Shown here piece by piece: positions 55,401-64,000 of a DNA stretch of 64,000 nt. Origin of the DNA: Verrucomicrobiota bacterium. Lineage in GTDB: Bacteria; Verrucomicrobiota; Verrucomicrobiia; Methylacidiphilales; UBA1321. Every line of letters starts with the position of its first letter. Within the stretch, counting starts at the first letter, position 1. The notes beneath the pieces were generated by a model. That model made no database searches, was not told the DNA's origin, and saw only the letters and a list, made by a program, of their open reading frames with translations. A program made the translations under genes and the position numbers. The stretch covers positions 6,537-70,536 of the forward strand of contig JABDHJ010000001.1 in assembly GCA_013285645.1 (NCBI GenBank). Reading direction: 5' to 3'.

Positions 55401-57551
55401 ATGAATCCCATAACCTTTACCAAACAAAGTTACATCATCGATGGGAAACCCGGGTTTCTCTATTCCGGGGAATTTCATTATTTCCGCGTCCGCAAATCGG
55501 CCTGGCGTGAACGCATGGAGCTTTTCAAGAAGGCGGGCGGCAATTGCATTGCCACGTATATACCGTGGCTGATTCACGAGCCCACGGAGGGCAATATCAC
55601 CTTTGCAGGAGAGGACCATCTCGATCTGGAAGGCTTTTTGAAAATAGCGCAGGAAACCGGATTACGCGTCATGGCTCGTCCGGGTCCCTATCAGTATTCC
55701 GAACTCGTTTATGGAGGACTGCCCCGCTGGCTTTATGATGGTTATCCTGCCTTGCATGCCAGAAGATTGAATGGCGAGTCAATTCAGCGAGGCTCCGTTT
55801 CTTACATCCATCCGCTCTTTCTCGAAAAGGTCAAACGCTGGTTTGATGCTGTCTGCCCCCTCATTGCTCGATACACCATTTCTCAAGGAGGCCCGATCGC
55901 CTTCACTCAATTCGATAACGAGGCCATGGGGGTTCATCTCTGGCGTGGTAGCGCAGATTATAATCCTGAGACGATGGGATTCGGAAAATCGGGAGGTCGC
56001 TACACGCGGTTTATGCAAAAGCGCTTCCCCTGCCTGACCGATCTCAACACCGCCTACGACAGTGCCTATGAAAGATATGAGGATGTTCGTCCTCAAACGC
56101 CAGGCTTACCGCCGCGAACTTCCGATACTCGCCGGAAAAAAGATTATTTTGAATTCTATCTGGGTACGGTGGCCGAGTATGGCGTCATCCTCGTCGAGAT
56201 GATGCGCAGTCACGGGATCGATACGCCCTTTATCCATAATTCAGCCAATCCCGACATGAACGCCTTCTTCATCGAAACGGTCGATGCCTTGGGAAGCGAT
56301 TTTCTTCTCGGGTCGGATCACTACTACAACCTCGATCAAAACTGGAATCAAAACAACCCGACACCGCAATACGCGATCAATGTTTTCTATTCCAATGAAA
56401 TGCTTCGTCTGATGGGATTCCCCCCCTCGATCTTCGAATTGCCCGGCGGGAGCTGCTCAGACTGGCCACCCATCACCCCTCACGATATCAAGGCTTGTGT
56501 GCTGGCCAACATCGCCTTGGGAATGAAGGGGTGCAATTATTACATCTTCACGGGCGGCCCCAATCCGCCCGGAGCGGGCTTGACCACCGATCTCTATGAT
56601 TACGGTGCGGCCATCGGCTCCGAAGGTGAAATTCGCCCTCTCTATGACGTTGTCAAAGAGATTGGGCATTTCGTCAAAGACAACTCATGGCTTGTTGAGG
56701 CAGAGCATGTGTCGGATTTTCGCGTAAGCCTGGATTTTGACTACGCCCGCGCCAGACAGTATGAGGCTCCCCTCACTGGAATCCGGTTTTCCGCCGAGCA
56801 AGCGTGGAAATTTACCAGGGTGGGCCTTCTCACCACGGCTTTCTGCTCCAGCCTCTCCCCCGATTTTATCGACATGCGCTCAGACGAGTGGCTCACCGAT
56901 CTCTCGACTCCTCTGGTCGTCATCTGCGCGGAAACAATGGCGCAAAGCAAACAAGCTCGGATCGTTCAATTTTTGAAAAACGGAGGTCGCGCCCTGATCG
57001 CCCCGGTTCTTCCCCGGTTCGATGAGAACCTGCATCCCTGCACGATTTTGTCCGACTATCTGGGTTCGCCAGAATTAGAGGCCAATGACGGGCAACAGGT
57101 GCGCTTCAACTGCGGTCCCGTCGTGAATATCTTTGATAATGGCGGCGTCTCCTATACCCAAGCCGTGCCCGCATCAGGCAAAGTCCTCGGCATCGACGAA
57201 TTCACGAACAAAACCATTTCCTGGATGTCATCGCCTACGGGTGGCGGCAAAGTAGTCTTTCTGGGATTCCACTGGATGCATGCGAAGAACGAACAGGGTC
57301 AAATGCTGTCATGGTTGCTCAAGGAGCTTGGACTCATCCAGCGAGTAATCTGCTCAAACCCGAATATTTGGACAACGCTGCGCCGCCATGCCGACAAGTC
57401 GATGCTTTTTGCCATGAACCTGAGCACTTCAGACATGGAGGCGGAAATCGATTGCCCTAAGAATGACGATACGCCGGGCTCGAAGCATCATGTGGCCTTA
57501 AAAGCCATGACCGTTTTGATGATGGATCCAGTCAGCGGAAAAGAGATTTAG
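55401..57551 (+). CDS. GH35-type beta-galactosidase-like hydrolase
   Basis: 716 residues with no signal peptide, so probably cytoplasmic. The barrel follows the GH35 plan: LYSGEFHYFRVRKSAWRERM, NCIATYIPWLIHEP, VMARPGPYQYSELVYGGLP and FTQFDNEAMGVHLW (acid/base Glu after Asn), with IFELPGGSCSDW as candidate nucleophile Glu. After about residue 440 there is a Rossmann-like stretch (LSTPLVVICAETMAQSKQAR, LKNGGRALIAPVLP), as in GH42 trimerisation domains, then a small beta-domain. It releases terminal beta-galactosyl residues in known families; the true sugar is uncertain. It lies 88 bases after cassette 2 and converges with the operon on the minus strand. Confidence 0.75.
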   Translation: MNPITFTKQSYIIDGKPGFLYSGEFHYFRVRKSAWRERMELFKKAGGNCIATYIPWLIHEPTEGNITFAGEDHLDLEGFLKIAQETGLRVMARPGPYQYSELVYGGLPRWLYDGYPALHARRLNGESIQRGSVSYIHPLFLEKVKRWFDAVCPLIARYTISQGGPIAFTQFDNEAMGVHLWRGSADYNPETMGFGKSGGRYTRFMQKRFPCLTDLNTAYDSAYERYEDVRPQTPGLPPRTSDTRRKKDYFEFYLGTVAEYGVILVEMMRSHGIDTPFIHNSANPDMNAFFIETVDALGSDFLLGSDHYYNLDQNWNQNNPTPQYAINVFYSNEMLRLMGFPPSIFELPGGSCSDWPPITPHDIKACVLANIALGMKGCNYYIFTGGPNPPGAGLTTDLYDYGAAIGSEGEIRPLYDVVKEIGHFVKDNSWLVEAEHVSDFRVSLDFDYARARQYEAPLTGIRFSAEQAWKFTRVGLLTTAFCSSLSPDFIDMRSDEWLTDLSTPLVVICAETMAQSKQARIVQFLKNGGRALIAPVLPRFDENLHPCTILSDYLGSPELEANDGQQVRFNCGPVVNIFDNGGVSYTQAVPASGKVLGIDEFTNKTISWMSSPTGGGKVVFLGFHWMHAKNEQGQMLSWLLKELGLIQRVICSNPNIWTTLRRHADKSMLFAMNLSTSDMEAEIDCPKNDDTPGSKHHVALKAMTVLMMDPVSGKEI

Positions 57552-57568
57552 CTCTGAGAACAACATCA

Positions 57569-59233
57569 CTAAACGAATTGCGGAGCTGATCGTGGGATTC
57601 TCACTTCCATTACCGGCTTCAGATGGCAACGGAAAACGCGTTCATCGCCGCATTCTGCCTCTTCCATAGGCGCTTGCGAAAGCTCCTGTCCAATAGGAAG
57701 CAGTTCCAATGCGACGGCGGTCGTACATTCACCAAACGTCTGGGGATTAAAGGGTCGCTCCGGACCAGAATAAAATACTCCTTCCAGCCAGACTAGCGCC
57801 CCTTCGTGATCCATCTTCCAGCCATCAACGATTTTGCCGTCAAATCGCAAAGAACCAGTTCGAAGAATTATTTTGAAGGATCCGGCGCTGAGTTCAAAGA
57901 GATCCGCAGCTAATTCCCTTACTTCTGCTTCAGGCCCCTCGACCTCATATCGAATACGCAAATCCCACGTTAAAAATGTTCCAGAGGGAGGTCGATCGAG
58001 ATTGGGATGATAATCCCCCTCGCCCGCCGCGAAATTGAATCCGGTCAAAATCCGCGAATTGTCCTGGATGTTGCGAACCCGTGCTGAAACAAAATCATGT
58101 CCGTTATGAAGAACGCGCAAGCGCACGCGGGAGAACGCTTGCCGGGGCGAAACCCAATAACCAAGGACGACGCGGCGCTGGTCCCACATGCATTCCTCGT
58201 TCATGGAACCCAACGTGGCCTCGCCCGAGAACCATGTTGTTGAGATTTTATCCGGTATCCAATTTGTTTGTTTCGTCCAAATATGGCGATGTTGTCCCGA
58301 GGCGTCTGGCAACTGAAAGAAGCGACCACGAATCGATTCGGGACAAGAATACGGAAAACCCATTTCCACATGATCATCCGCGTTTGCTATCAAAGGTTGA
58401 ACGGCGAGGGGCTCTCCCAGGCGCGCCTCAAGAAATTTCACCTTTTCGACATCCAGCCAATCTTGATAGCTGCGACTTTGTGGGCCGCCCCATTGTCCCG
58501 TTCCCGGATGGAACTGTTCCGCGATGAGTTGCCAAACAAACGAAAGAAGATCAATCGCATGATCACAGGCCTCAGGACATTTGGCCAAATGCAACAATCG
58601 TTCCAGCTCCTCGATCAGCACGATGGTATAGGTTGGACTATTATATTCAGCAAAGCCTCCGTGAAATTCAAAGGCGCTTCGCAAATTGCGCAAACGGCGC
58701 AACCCGTAATCGAAAAGGCGCGCATCGGCAAACATCTCTCCAGCCACGAGGCACACCACGGCGCCCATCGCGCAGATATTGGTGTAGCCCGGGCCAACGT
58801 TTCGGCGAAAAATGGCCCATGCCGCATGCCCGGCAGCCATCCGCGTTCTTTGCGCCAAGTCGGAAGACAATCGGTCGGAGTAGTCGTGGAGAATTTGCAG
58901 GAGACGGATGCCGATGAAATCAGCCCAGTTCCAATCGGCAGGCGACATTTCACGGGGCGGCTCCTCGGCATACCAGCCCCAGATACCGTAATGCAAATCC
59001 GTCGGATCTGTGGTTTGAAGAGCCAGAAGCCTCTCCAAGATCTTGCGTCCGATACGATGATCCTCTTCGGCAGGAGAGCCCAAACAGCGGATGGCATAAT
59101 CTGCGCTTTCCCGCGTTCCGAACGCCCAGGAAGGGGACCTCATATTACTATGATAGGTGGCGTTGACGGGAATCCTGACCAGACTCTCCTTTTCGTCGAA
59201 TTCGAACGGGACTTTCGGTTTAATCATAAACAA
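57569..59233 (-). CDS. Hypothetical enzyme with helical-barrel (heparinase-like) features
   Basis: 554 residues, soluble. The first half is alpha-helical with repeated paired helices (IRLLQILHDYSDRL, MAAGHAAWAIFRRN, GAVVCLVAGEMFADARLFDY), and a conserved-looking GGFAEYNSPTYTIVLIEELE patch that resembles the Tyr/Asn/His-rich centre of (alpha/alpha) toroid lyases and glucuronyl hydrolases. The second half is beta-rich (RVVLGYWVSPRQ, ILTGFNFAAGEGD). No family is claimed. It starts 6 bases after the stop of the hydrolase gene, so it is the third gene of a symporter-hydrolase operon. Confidence 0.55.
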   Translation of the reverse strand: MFMIKPKVPFEFDEKESLVRIPVNATYHSNMRSPSWAFGTRESADYAIRCLGSPAEEDHRIGRKILERLLALQTTDPTDLHYGIWGWYAEEPPREMSPADWNWADFIGIRLLQILHDYSDRLSSDLAQRTRMAAGHAAWAIFRRNVGPGYTNICAMGAVVCLVAGEMFADARLFDYGLRRLRNLRSAFEFHGGFAEYNSPTYTIVLIEELERLLHLAKCPEACDHAIDLLSFVWQLIAEQFHPGTGQWGGPQSRSYQDWLDVEKVKFLEARLGEPLAVQPLIANADDHVEMGFPYSCPESIRGRFFQLPDASGQHRHIWTKQTNWIPDKISTTWFSGEATLGSMNEECMWDQRRVVLGYWVSPRQAFSRVRLRVLHNGHDFVSARVRNIQDNSRILTGFNFAAGEGDYHPNLDRPPSGTFLTWDLRIRYEVEGPEAEVRELAADLFELSAGSFKIILRTGSLRFDGKIVDGWKMDHEGALVWLEGVFYSGPERPFNPQTFGECTTAVALELLPIGQELSQAPMEEAECGDERVFRCHLKPVMEVRIPRSAPQFV

Positions 59234-59239
59234 AGATCG

Positions 59240-62200
59240 TTAGTCGTTCGTGATGAGACGGAAACCAGTCGCTGGATGGGCGATGTCTCCCAATTCCAAT
59301 GTCTGTTTGAGAAAATTACTATCGTTGTCCGATATCGAGAGATTAAGACGGAATGGTTTTGAATCCAAAATTGACTTTGGAATTTCAAATCGATAAAGCG
59401 TTTGAGGATCCTTGTCTGCCATCACTTCGCGACTGGCCGCAAAAGTCACACCTACGACGGAATTACTCAGAACAGGTTTATCGCCAATCAAGCCTCCCGT
59501 TAAATCCAGCAAGGATTTTCCCGCATCGTCGGCCAGGACAACATGAATGCTGTCCGCCTGCGCGAGTTGGGAAGGCGACGTTGCCTGAACCAGTACATCA
59601 TCGGTGACCGCGATATAAAGTTGCAGAGCTTTGCCCGAATCACGCACCCAAACAGTGGCGGAAAGATCCTTCCTTCCCTTGTACCAACGGGACGTATCCG
59701 GTTCCTTCAACCACAAATTCTTGACCGAACTGTCGTCGAGAAGAGTGAGAGGTTCCATCGATATCCAAGTTGCCAATTGATCAACAGACGCAGTTGCATC
59801 GAGAGCCGGAATAACGTCTTGGAGACGCACAGGCGCAATCAAGGTACCCAATGTTTTTCCGTCGGATTGCGAGCTGATAGCGACCGTATCCGGATCATTT
59901 CCCGATGTTAGAGCAATTTGCCGTTCCTTGGGGCCGCCGAAGCTCAAGACCCATCCGTATTTGCCGCTAAGTACTTCCACAGCGATAAGGTTGCGTCCCT
60001 TCTTCAAGGGAAGCTCGAAGGTATGATTGGCTGTCGCGCCGCCATTACCCGCTTCGAGCGTATCCAAAACCTTGGAACCATTTACATACCAGGCCATGAA
60101 CCAATCGGCATCGGCTACGCAGGAGATCTGTGTATCGACGGGCGAATCGAGGTACGCGAATGCGATGGCGGGACGCTTCATTTCCAAGCTTCCGGCAATT
60201 TTGGCAAAATCAAGGCGATTGGTCGGCGTCCAAACAAACTGGCCGGGAATAGCCGCTCCAGCGCCCGGCAGGGTCTCAGGAATAGCCGAGATCTGTTCGA
60301 GCTGTATCTTGGATAGGTCGACATCCGTAAATGCCTTCCACCAATAGGGCAGTCTGAGTGGTTGTTTCGCCTTCCCCAATGTAACCACAAAGCTGGCCGG
60401 CGCCGATTGATCTGCCGGAACGGTTACGTTTACTAGGGAGGTTACGGCTTGTATCGTCAAACGGGTTTTAGGCACGAGAGAGACACTCGCTTCGAGAAGT
60501 TGATGCTGGGTATTATGTAGTGAGACCTCAATTTTATTGTCGGCATTTGCCAACAACGGCTCTGCGCTGGTCAAGGCAAGCATGGGAGGAACAACTTCAA
60601 CCTGCCGGGCATTGCCGGATGATTTCCAAGCGACAAAAACAGGATTCAAACCCACGGGAATCGAAACCGTATTGTCCGTGGAAACAGCCAGGGCCCAAGG
60701 GTTGCCGTACATGTCATACATGGCCGTTTCCGTGACTGGCACTCCGGAGCCGTCGAGTCTGAGTTGCAGATCAAGTTGAATCGGCTTCTCGGCAAAGAAA
60801 ACTCCTTCCTTTCGCCCGGTCAAGTGGCCCGCGGCACCTTTCTCTTCAAAGATAAAACCATCGACATCAGAATTTCCTCCCTTACCGGCAATATCCAGCG
60901 TGGTGCTGAAGGTAAAGTGGTGGAGTCTTTCGACCATATTCCGATAGGCCAGGACGGCGGGATGTGGCTCGATAAAATTGTCGGTCATCCCATATCCGCC
61001 CTCGGTTCCCTCACCCTCCATAAACAGGCGAAAAAAGAAGAAGACCGGCTCGCCTTTTGATTGTCCGTAGATCATTTTTTCCACAGCTGTGCGTGCCTGT
61101 TCCTCAAGGCCGGTATGATCGTGTCCGGAATACCCGGATTCGGTCTCGATGAAAGGATGGTTCTCCTTGTTATATTTTTTTGCCACCGCGTAGACCCGCT
61201 CATAGGCATTACGTTCCGCGTGAATATCGGGACCGTGTCCGTGATAGGCGATGGCATCGATTTTTGCCGGATCCAGAAGTTTGATAAATTCTTCCGATCT
61301 GGCTGGTCCGACTGTTCCCGCAAAAGACAGGCCTCCATTCATCACCACCGTGTCTGAATCGGAAACGGCAGCCTTTCGAGCCCCCGTTTTAATCGACTCA
61401 CGCATTTCGTAAAAATCATGCGTATAATCGGGGATCGCTCCCGGATAAAATCCGAAAAGATCAGGCTCGTTTCCCAATTCAAAATATCGAATCCTGCCAG
61501 GGCCTTTGCCGACATAAAGACGGGTGGCTTCCTCCAGAAATGCATCCTTTTGCTTTAGGTGCCCGTCTCGCTTTGCGGGATCCAGTTCCTTCGGAGGATC
61601 GCTCATCAACATGCTTTGAAGATTTTCGGCAGCCAGATCTTTCAATGCCTTGCCCAGATCTTCAACCGTTTCCGTCATGCCCTTGTCGTAAGGATTTCGA
61701 AGGATATCGACGCCCATAAGCCGATAATAAGCAAACGCGGCAGGCGTATGAGTTGAAAAAATGCTCGCGTTGGCAGGGTCCAGGCCATAGAGAAATTCGT
61801 CCAACCGCGCCTTCTCCAATGGAGCGGAACTGATGATGCCAAGCCTGAAGGTTTGACTCAACAGAGCGCCTCCGGGTTGACCATCCAATGACAATTCCAA
61901 CCTGCCATCGTACGGCCCCAACGACCAACCCGTGGTATCAAAAGTAAATGCCAAGGGAAGCGACGAAGCAGGCTGAAGGGTGACATTTCCTTCGTCGGTG
62001 TACCGCGTTTTACCATCATATCCGGTCATTTGAAGCCGGTAATGGGTCCGCATTGGGATTTGTGCCAAATTTGTAAGTGTGGCGCTTATTTTTTTCGCGG
62101 GCCCGTTTTGAAAAACTAAAACACCACCCTTTTCGCCAGACGCAAGACCGATGATCTTCAACATTCGGGACCACATGATATTTTGTTTGGGGTCATAGCC

Positions 62201-62770
62201 GACAAGTCGAACACTCTTCAAATAAAGCGGGGTGTTGGCGGCATCAATTCTGAAATCGAATCCCTCCAGTGGAGGTTTTTCGGAACTCGAATCAGGCCGT
62301 ACCCCGAAATAGGCATCATCCACATTGACGCGGCGTGTTTCCCACTCCTTGCCCGGACTCCAGGCGTCCGAAACCATCTTGTTTCCGTCCCTCGAATCGA
62401 TTCTGATGCGCACGCTGCATGGTGCCGGCGTATAGTAAGTCACTTCCAAATCTACCGCCGGACGCCCTCCTGCCTTGAAGAGAGGGTCTGTCACTGTGAA
62501 CCGAAACGAACGCAGCCATCCCATGCCGGGGGTCGCGCTTTGATCGGCCATCCAAGCCTCAGTGGATTTGCCGTCGATGTCCACGCTGGTTGGTTTGACA
62601 CCGCTCCGATCAAACGTTATCCCCTGCTCGATGGGTTGCTGATTGAAAATAACCTGAAGGCTATCGATTCCAGGTATCGAAACGGGAACGTCCTTGGGAA
62701 GATCAGCACTCGCCAGCGTGGATGGCAACGAAAAGACGATGGCGAATAATAAGAGTGGAATTTGTTTCAT
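59240..62770 (-). CDS. Secreted clan GH-A-like glycoside hydrolase (large, multidomain)
   Basis: About 1,176 residues from ATG 62770, which begins a good signal peptide (KQIPLLLFAIVFSLPSTLASA). The frame extends to TTG 62818, but that adds a poor leader. The N-terminal beta-domains (about 20-320) precede a TIM-barrel: YRLMGVDILRNPYDKG, RIRYFELGNEPDLFGFYPGA (candidate acid/base Glu after Asn) and HPFIETESGYSGHDHTGLEE (candidate nucleophile Glu). C-terminal regions include MTVSIP-type beta-sandwiches and a final lectin-like domain. GH39/GH79-type families share this layout; the substrate is unknown. It is 44 bases downstream of the symporter, so it is likely co-transcribed. Confidence 0.7.
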   Translation of the reverse strand: MKQIPLLLFAIVFSLPSTLASADLPKDVPVSIPGIDSLQVIFNQQPIEQGITFDRSGVKPTSVDIDGKSTEAWMADQSATPGMGWLRSFRFTVTDPLFKAGGRPAVDLEVTYYTPAPCSVRIRIDSRDGNKMVSDAWSPGKEWETRRVNVDDAYFGVRPDSSSEKPPLEGFDFRIDAANTPLYLKSVRLVGYDPKQNIMWSRMLKIIGLASGEKGGVLVFQNGPAKKISATLTNLAQIPMRTHYRLQMTGYDGKTRYTDEGNVTLQPASSLPLAFTFDTTGWSLGPYDGRLELSLDGQPGGALLSQTFRLGIISSAPLEKARLDEFLYGLDPANASIFSTHTPAAFAYYRLMGVDILRNPYDKGMTETVEDLGKALKDLAAENLQSMLMSDPPKELDPAKRDGHLKQKDAFLEEATRLYVGKGPGRIRYFELGNEPDLFGFYPGAIPDYTHDFYEMRESIKTGARKAAVSDSDTVVMNGGLSFAGTVGPARSEEFIKLLDPAKIDAIAYHGHGPDIHAERNAYERVYAVAKKYNKENHPFIETESGYSGHDHTGLEEQARTAVEKMIYGQSKGEPVFFFFRLFMEGEGTEGGYGMTDNFIEPHPAVLAYRNMVERLHHFTFSTTLDIAGKGGNSDVDGFIFEEKGAAGHLTGRKEGVFFAEKPIQLDLQLRLDGSGVPVTETAMYDMYGNPWALAVSTDNTVSIPVGLNPVFVAWKSSGNARQVEVVPPMLALTSAEPLLANADNKIEVSLHNTQHQLLEASVSLVPKTRLTIQAVTSLVNVTVPADQSAPASFVVTLGKAKQPLRLPYWWKAFTDVDLSKIQLEQISAIPETLPGAGAAIPGQFVWTPTNRLDFAKIAGSLEMKRPAIAFAYLDSPVDTQISCVADADWFMAWYVNGSKVLDTLEAGNGGATANHTFELPLKKGRNLIAVEVLSGKYGWVLSFGGPKERQIALTSGNDPDTVAISSQSDGKTLGTLIAPVRLQDVIPALDATASVDQLATWISMEPLTLLDDSSVKNLWLKEPDTSRWYKGRKDLSATVWVRDSGKALQLYIAVTDDVLVQATSPSQLAQADSIHVVLADDAGKSLLDLTGGLIGDKPVLSNSVVGVTFAASREVMADKDPQTLYRFEIPKSILDSKPFRLNLSISDNDSNFLKQTLELGDIAHPATGFRLITND

Positions 62771-62814
62771 GGGAGCAAAGGCGAAAATCTGGAATGCCTT
62801 CGAGAAATTAAAAA

Positions 62815-64000
62815 TCAAAGAACTTCCTGCCGTGATCGACTGGAGTTTTCGATCTTGGCAATCACAGGGGATTCGACCTCGGGCAAGGTATTCTCTTCCA
62901 TGTTGTGGTGATTGATGACCGCGCCGTTATCCAGAGGATTCGATCTCTTCGTGCGCAAACGCCGAAACAGATCGATGGCATCGAAGATTCCACCCCACGT
63001 AAACCAGATGGCGGTAATGACGGCCATGATCACGGGTATGATAATGGCGTTTACCCGCCAAAATTCCGACCAGACCGAGACCGGCCAGGGTGCGATAAAA
63101 TACCAGAGGCTTCCCAGAACGGTGATCGCAAAAAAGATCATCATCCAGGCGAAAAGTCCTCCTGCGATCCATTTATCTCCCAAGGTAAAATTGTGATCGT
63201 AGCCGATAATCTTGCCCCAGGTCACTTTCCGCCCCGTGGATTTCTCGGTTACCTCTCCGAGTTCGCGATTGATCTCAGCATAGGCTCCGCGATGAAGCAT
63301 GCGGTCCAAATTGAAGTCCTCCCGGCACGTGAGGAGCGAAACAATCACATAACTCCCAACCGCAATGAGCATGGTAAAGAAGGAGATTTGCGCACCATTG
63401 AGAGGAAAGGATTTTCCATAAAGTTGTTGGGCGGTAATGCCAGCCATGGAAAGGAAGAATCCCGTGAGAAAACCAGTCCAGGCCCCTGCCGTCGTCGCCT
63501 TTTTCCAGTAGAGACCGCCGATGATAACGGCACCAGCGCCGCCAATGTAGATGCTCATCGTCACCGTCCACCACATGCTGATGTAATCGACTAGGGGGAA
63601 AAAAATGCCAAAGAAAAAGACGAAAAGCGCCACCCCGACAATCGACCAGCGCAACAACCAGATATGTTGGTGCGGAGTGAACGGTTTGCGCCGCAAGGGA
63701 AGCACCACGTCCTGTATAAAAAGGCTGCCCCAAGAGTGAAGATGGCTCGAGTCACCACCGAATAGCCCCAACAGTAGCACGGCACAAAGCGCGCCCCGCA
63801 ACCCCTCCGGGAGAAAATGGGTGATGGCGATCGGAATCTCCATTTGCTCCTGCGTTTGTGGGTTGTCGATCCGGGCCACGTCGGCGTGAACCTGAACGGC
63901 CTTCGCGGCATAAGCAGGATCGCGTAAATAGGTCATTGCACAGACCGCCAGTACCACGATCACCGCCGCCTGGCCAAACCCGCGCCATTGCCCCAGCAAA
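62815..64000 (-). CDS. Sodium:solute symporter, C-terminal part (5' end off the window)
   Basis: At least 394 residues with many membrane segments (AVIVVLAVCAMTYL, ALCAVLLLGLFGGDSSHLHS, SIVGVALFVFFFGIFFPLV, TMSIYIGGAGAVIIGGLYWK, AGAWTGFLTGFFLSMAGITA, SFFTMLIAVGSYVIVSLLTC). These match the SSS family: SHLHSWGSLFIQDVVLP, GGAGAVIIGGLYWKKATTAG. The C-terminal tail has IWFTWGGIFDAIDLFRRLRT, the same module as the fragment at 9670-9909. It should take up a sugar or organic solute driven by sodium. The start lies beyond the right edge. It leads an operon with the two following genes. Confidence 0.88.
   Translation of the reverse strand, partial: LLGQWRGFGQAAVIVVLAVCAMTYLRDPAYAAKAVQVHADVARIDNPQTQEQMEIPIAITHFLPEGLRGALCAVLLLGLFGGDSSHLHSWGSLFIQDVVLPLRRKPFTPHQHIWLLRWSIVGVALFVFFFGIFFPLVDYISMWWTVTMSIYIGGAGAVIIGGLYWKKATTAGAWTGFLTGFFLSMAGITAQQLYGKSFPLNGAQISFFTMLIAVGSYVIVSLLTCREDFNLDRMLHRGAYAEINRELGEVTEKSTGRKVTWGKIIGYDHNFTLGDKWIAGGLFAWMMIFFAITVLGSLWYFIAPWPVSVWSEFWRVNAIIIPVIMAVITAIWFTWGGIFDAIDLFRRLRTKRSNPLDNGAVINHHNMEENTLPEVESPVIAKIENSSRSRQEVL

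Overview
The window is chromosomal DNA from a member of the Verrucomicrobiota. Three things point there: two copies of the four-gene 'Verru_Chthon cassette', known from Verrucomicrobium and Chthoniobacter relatives; a secreted protein made of autotransporter-associated beta-strand repeats that ends in a PEP-CTERM sorting signal; and a high density of large secreted carbohydrate-active proteins. I cannot place the organism below phylum with confidence. I saw no rRNA, complete tRNA, CRISPR array or complete insertion sequence.

Layout. Positions 1-8081 (minus strand) hold most of a giant secreted LamG/RCC1 protein whose 3' end lies off the left edge. It carries an 800-bp perfect internal direct repeat. 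At 8.6-9.9 kb there is an AbiEii-type toxin-antitoxin pair followed by a fragment of a sodium:solute symporter. Positions 9.99-16.2 kb (minus) are cassette 1 (order A-D-B-C). Upstream of it are a secreted clan GH-A-like hydrolase (16.3-20.1 kb) and a PEP-CTERM beta-strand repeat protein (20.2-23.0 kb). Positions 23.7-35.0 kb form a carbohydrate region: a zinc phospholipase C-like protein coupled to a HAD phosphatase, a LacI regulator, a metallophosphoesterase-HAD fusion, a sugar isomerase/epimerase, a secreted pectate-lyase-superfamily protein and a GHL6/GH42-like hydrolase. Positions 35.0-37.0 kb are a decay zone with a GH2 remnant, an orphan gene and an IS3 transposase fragment. Positions 38.3-42.0 kb hold a Tat-exported sulfatase divergent from its radical-SAM maturase. 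Positions 42.9-48.3 kb (minus) hold a PDZ lipoprotein, an outer-membrane barrel, an ECF sigma factor, a LytTR response regulator with its LytS-type kinase, and a Spy/CpxP-like periplasmic protein. Positions 48.8-55.3 kb (plus) are cassette 2 (order D-B-C-A plus a fifth secreted protein). Positions 55.4-64.0 kb hold a GH35 beta-galactosidase convergent with a minus-strand operon of symporter, GH-A hydrolase and a helical-barrel-type enzyme.

Main interpretation. Proteins D, B, C and A of the cassettes look like counterparts of the type II secretion minor pseudopilins GspH, GspI, GspJ and GspK. D, B and C have GF(T/S)LVE prepilin signals. A lacks the Glu at position 5 and carries a GspK-like 'NLNT' module near its C-terminus. 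Cassette 2 has exactly the canonical H-I-J-K order, with overlapping or nearly overlapping genes. The cassette may therefore encode an alternative pseudopilus tip complex, which would suit an organism exporting many giant surface and carbohydrate-active proteins. This is inferred from motifs and gene order and is not a demonstrated function.
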